The translations under genes were made by a program, and so were the position numbers. A DNA stretch of 13,251 bases, from NCBI GenBank assembly GCA_020847355.1, contig JADLCG010000128.1:1-13251 (forward strand), written 5' to 3'. The DNA comes from Anaerolineales bacterium (GTDB taxonomy: Bacteria; Chloroflexota; Anaerolineae; Anaerolineales; Villigracilaceae). Positions 12,327-13,251 of this stretch are shown one piece after another. The notes under the pieces were generated by a model that saw only the letters and a program-made list of their open reading frames with translations, was not told where the DNA came from and did no database searches. Position 1 is the stretch's first letter; every line of letters starts with the position of its first letter.

Positions 12327-13251
12327 ATGAAATCCCTTTTAGAACGCTTGAATATTAAACCGGTCAACGCTGGCGCTTCCACCGGCGTGGATAATTGGCT
12401 GATGGATAAGAACGGCAAGGAATTGATTTCTTATAACCCAGCCACTGGCGAGCCAATTGCTAAAGTGATTCAGGCAAGCGCGCAAACTTATGAGCAAGTC
12501 GCTTCGGCGGCGCAAACCGCTTTCCTGAAATGGAGGCGTCTCCCGGCTCCGAAGAGGGGCGAACTAGTCCGCGATTTGGGCGAAGCGCTACGGAAGTTGA
12601 AAGAGCCGCTCGGAGATTTAGTCACGGTGGAGATGGGGAAAATCCGCGCTGAAGGGCATGGCGAAGTGCAGGAGATGATTGATATTTGCGATTTTGCGGT
12701 GGGGCAATCGCGCATGTTATACGGGCTGAGTATGCACTCGGAGCGCCCCTCGCACAGAATGTACGAGCAATGGCATCCATTGGGAATCGTCGGCTTGGTC
12801 ACGGCGTTTAATTTTCCGGTGGCGGTTTGGTCTTGGAATTCGGCGCTTGCCGCGATTTGCGGCGATACGGTGATTTGGAAACCTTCGTCTTATACGCCGC
12901 TGACTGCCGTAGCGGTGACGCATATTGCCAATCAGGTTATGGCGGATCATGGTTTATCTGGAATTTTCAACTTGGCGATTGGCTCCGGACGCGACGTAGG
13001 CGAATTGATGTTGAACGATAAGCGCGTGCCGTTGGTTTCGTTTACCGGTTCAACCAGCGTGGGCATTCATGTTTCTGAAACTGTCGCCAAGCGCTTTGGG
13101 CGGACAATTTTGGAATTGGGCGGAAATAATGCAATTATCGTCACGCCTCATGCGGATTTAGAAATGGCGACGCGCGCAATTTTATTCGGCGCGGTCGGCA
13201 CGGCCGGGCAACGCTGTACTTCAACGCGCCGAATTATCATGCACAAATCTA
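12327..13251 (+). CDS. ALDH7 (antiquitin/AmaB-type) aldehyde dehydrogenase, 3'-truncated by window edge
   Basis: The first 308 codons of a gene expected to encode ~500 residues; the frame is open to the right edge. It is an NAD(P)-dependent aldehyde dehydrogenase. Signatures: TAFNFPVAVWSWN and VIWKPSSYTPL (cofactor site), VSFTGSTSVG (Rossmann loop), LELGGNNA with the general-base Glu, and GTAGQRCTSTRR with the catalytic Cys. LGGNNAI and GTAGQRCT are characteristic of ALDH7, whose members oxidise 2-aminoadipate 6-semialdehyde in lysine catabolism, so that role is likely; other semialdehydes or betaine aldehyde are possible. The start has a good ribosome-binding site and the usual antiquitin-like N-terminus. 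Divergent from the thioesterase gene; no other lysine-degradation gene is visible. Confidence 0.95.
   Translation, partial: MKSLLERLNIKPVNAGASTGVDNWLMDKNGKELISYNPATGEPIAKVIQASAQTYEQVASAAQTAFLKWRRLPAPKRGELVRDLGEALRKLKEPLGDLVTVEMGKIRAEGHGEVQEMIDICDFAVGQSRMLYGLSMHSERPSHRMYEQWHPLGIVGLVTAFNFPVAVWSWNSALAAICGDTVIWKPSSYTPLTAVAVTHIANQVMADHGLSGIFNLAIGSGRDVGELMLNDKRVPLVSFTGSTSVGIHVSETVAKRFGRTILELGGNNAIIVTPHADLEMATRAILFGAVGTAGQRCTSTRRIIMHKS

Noticed and set aside
1..13251. CRISPR array, tRNA, rRNA, prophage or integrase signals
   Set aside because: I looked for regularly spaced repeats, cloverleaf-like segments and phage or integrase motifs and saw none.

Overview
The window looks like chromosomal DNA of a Chloroflexota bacterium, most likely Anaerolineae or a relative. 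This is inference from protein style: an LCP protein with a Chloroflexota-like GADSRSD motif, a short 'thermophile-type' AhcY C-terminus, stand-alone VKOR, a Rel with an insert in its HD domain, and Pro/Thr-rich lipoprotein linkers. No rRNA or tRNA gene is present to confirm it. Coding density is high, and no gene-free stretch exceeds 300 bp; the longest is 10602-10850.

Layout. (1) 1-1139: the 3' part of an S-adenosylhomocysteine hydrolase gene, ending in a strong intrinsic terminator. (2) 5499-1141, minus strand: a five-gene run. It holds a YabE-like G5/3D cell-wall lipoprotein, an LCP (LytR-CpsA-Psr) transferase, the 16S rRNA dimethyltransferase RsmA, a GNAT acetyltransferase and an unassigned nuclease-like protein. 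The last two are visibly more AT-rich. A 49-bp degenerate heptanucleotide tandem repeat sits on the rsmA/GNAT junction. (3) A 54-bp divergent promoter region separates this run from a plus-strand SPOUT (TrmH/RlmB-type) RNA methyltransferase gene (5554-6327). (4) 10601-6407, minus strand: a bifunctional-looking Rel (ppGpp synthetase/hydrolase), then moeA, a VKOR-type membrane oxidoreductase and a tiny Cys-rich protein with a hyperacidic tail, closed by a hairpin terminator. (5) 10602-10850: an intergenic region carrying a 141-bp MITE-like inverted-repeat element flanked by an 8-bp direct repeat. (6) 10851-11330: a YbaK-type aminoacyl-tRNA deacylase, plus strand. (7) 12238-11343, minus strand: a hotdog thioesterase gene overlapping a small lipoprotein gene. 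(8) 12327-end: the first 308 codons of an ALDH7 (antiquitin/AmaB-type) aldehyde dehydrogenase.

Most genes are core housekeeping: methyl cycle, ribosome maturation, stringent response, molybdenum cofactor, translation quality control, envelope. No phage, plasmid, CRISPR array or obvious defence island is visible. The most interesting signals are regulatory and structural: four genes (plus one weaker case) with a TANNNT -10 box only 6-7 bp before the start codon, implying leaderless mRNAs; the MITE with target-site duplication; the heptamer repeat that supplies coding sequence to two genes; a 9-residue Trp/acidic repeat protein; and a Rel protein that combines an intact hydrolase site with the EFDD signature associated with monofunctional RelA. 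I did not find a convincing new multi-gene system.
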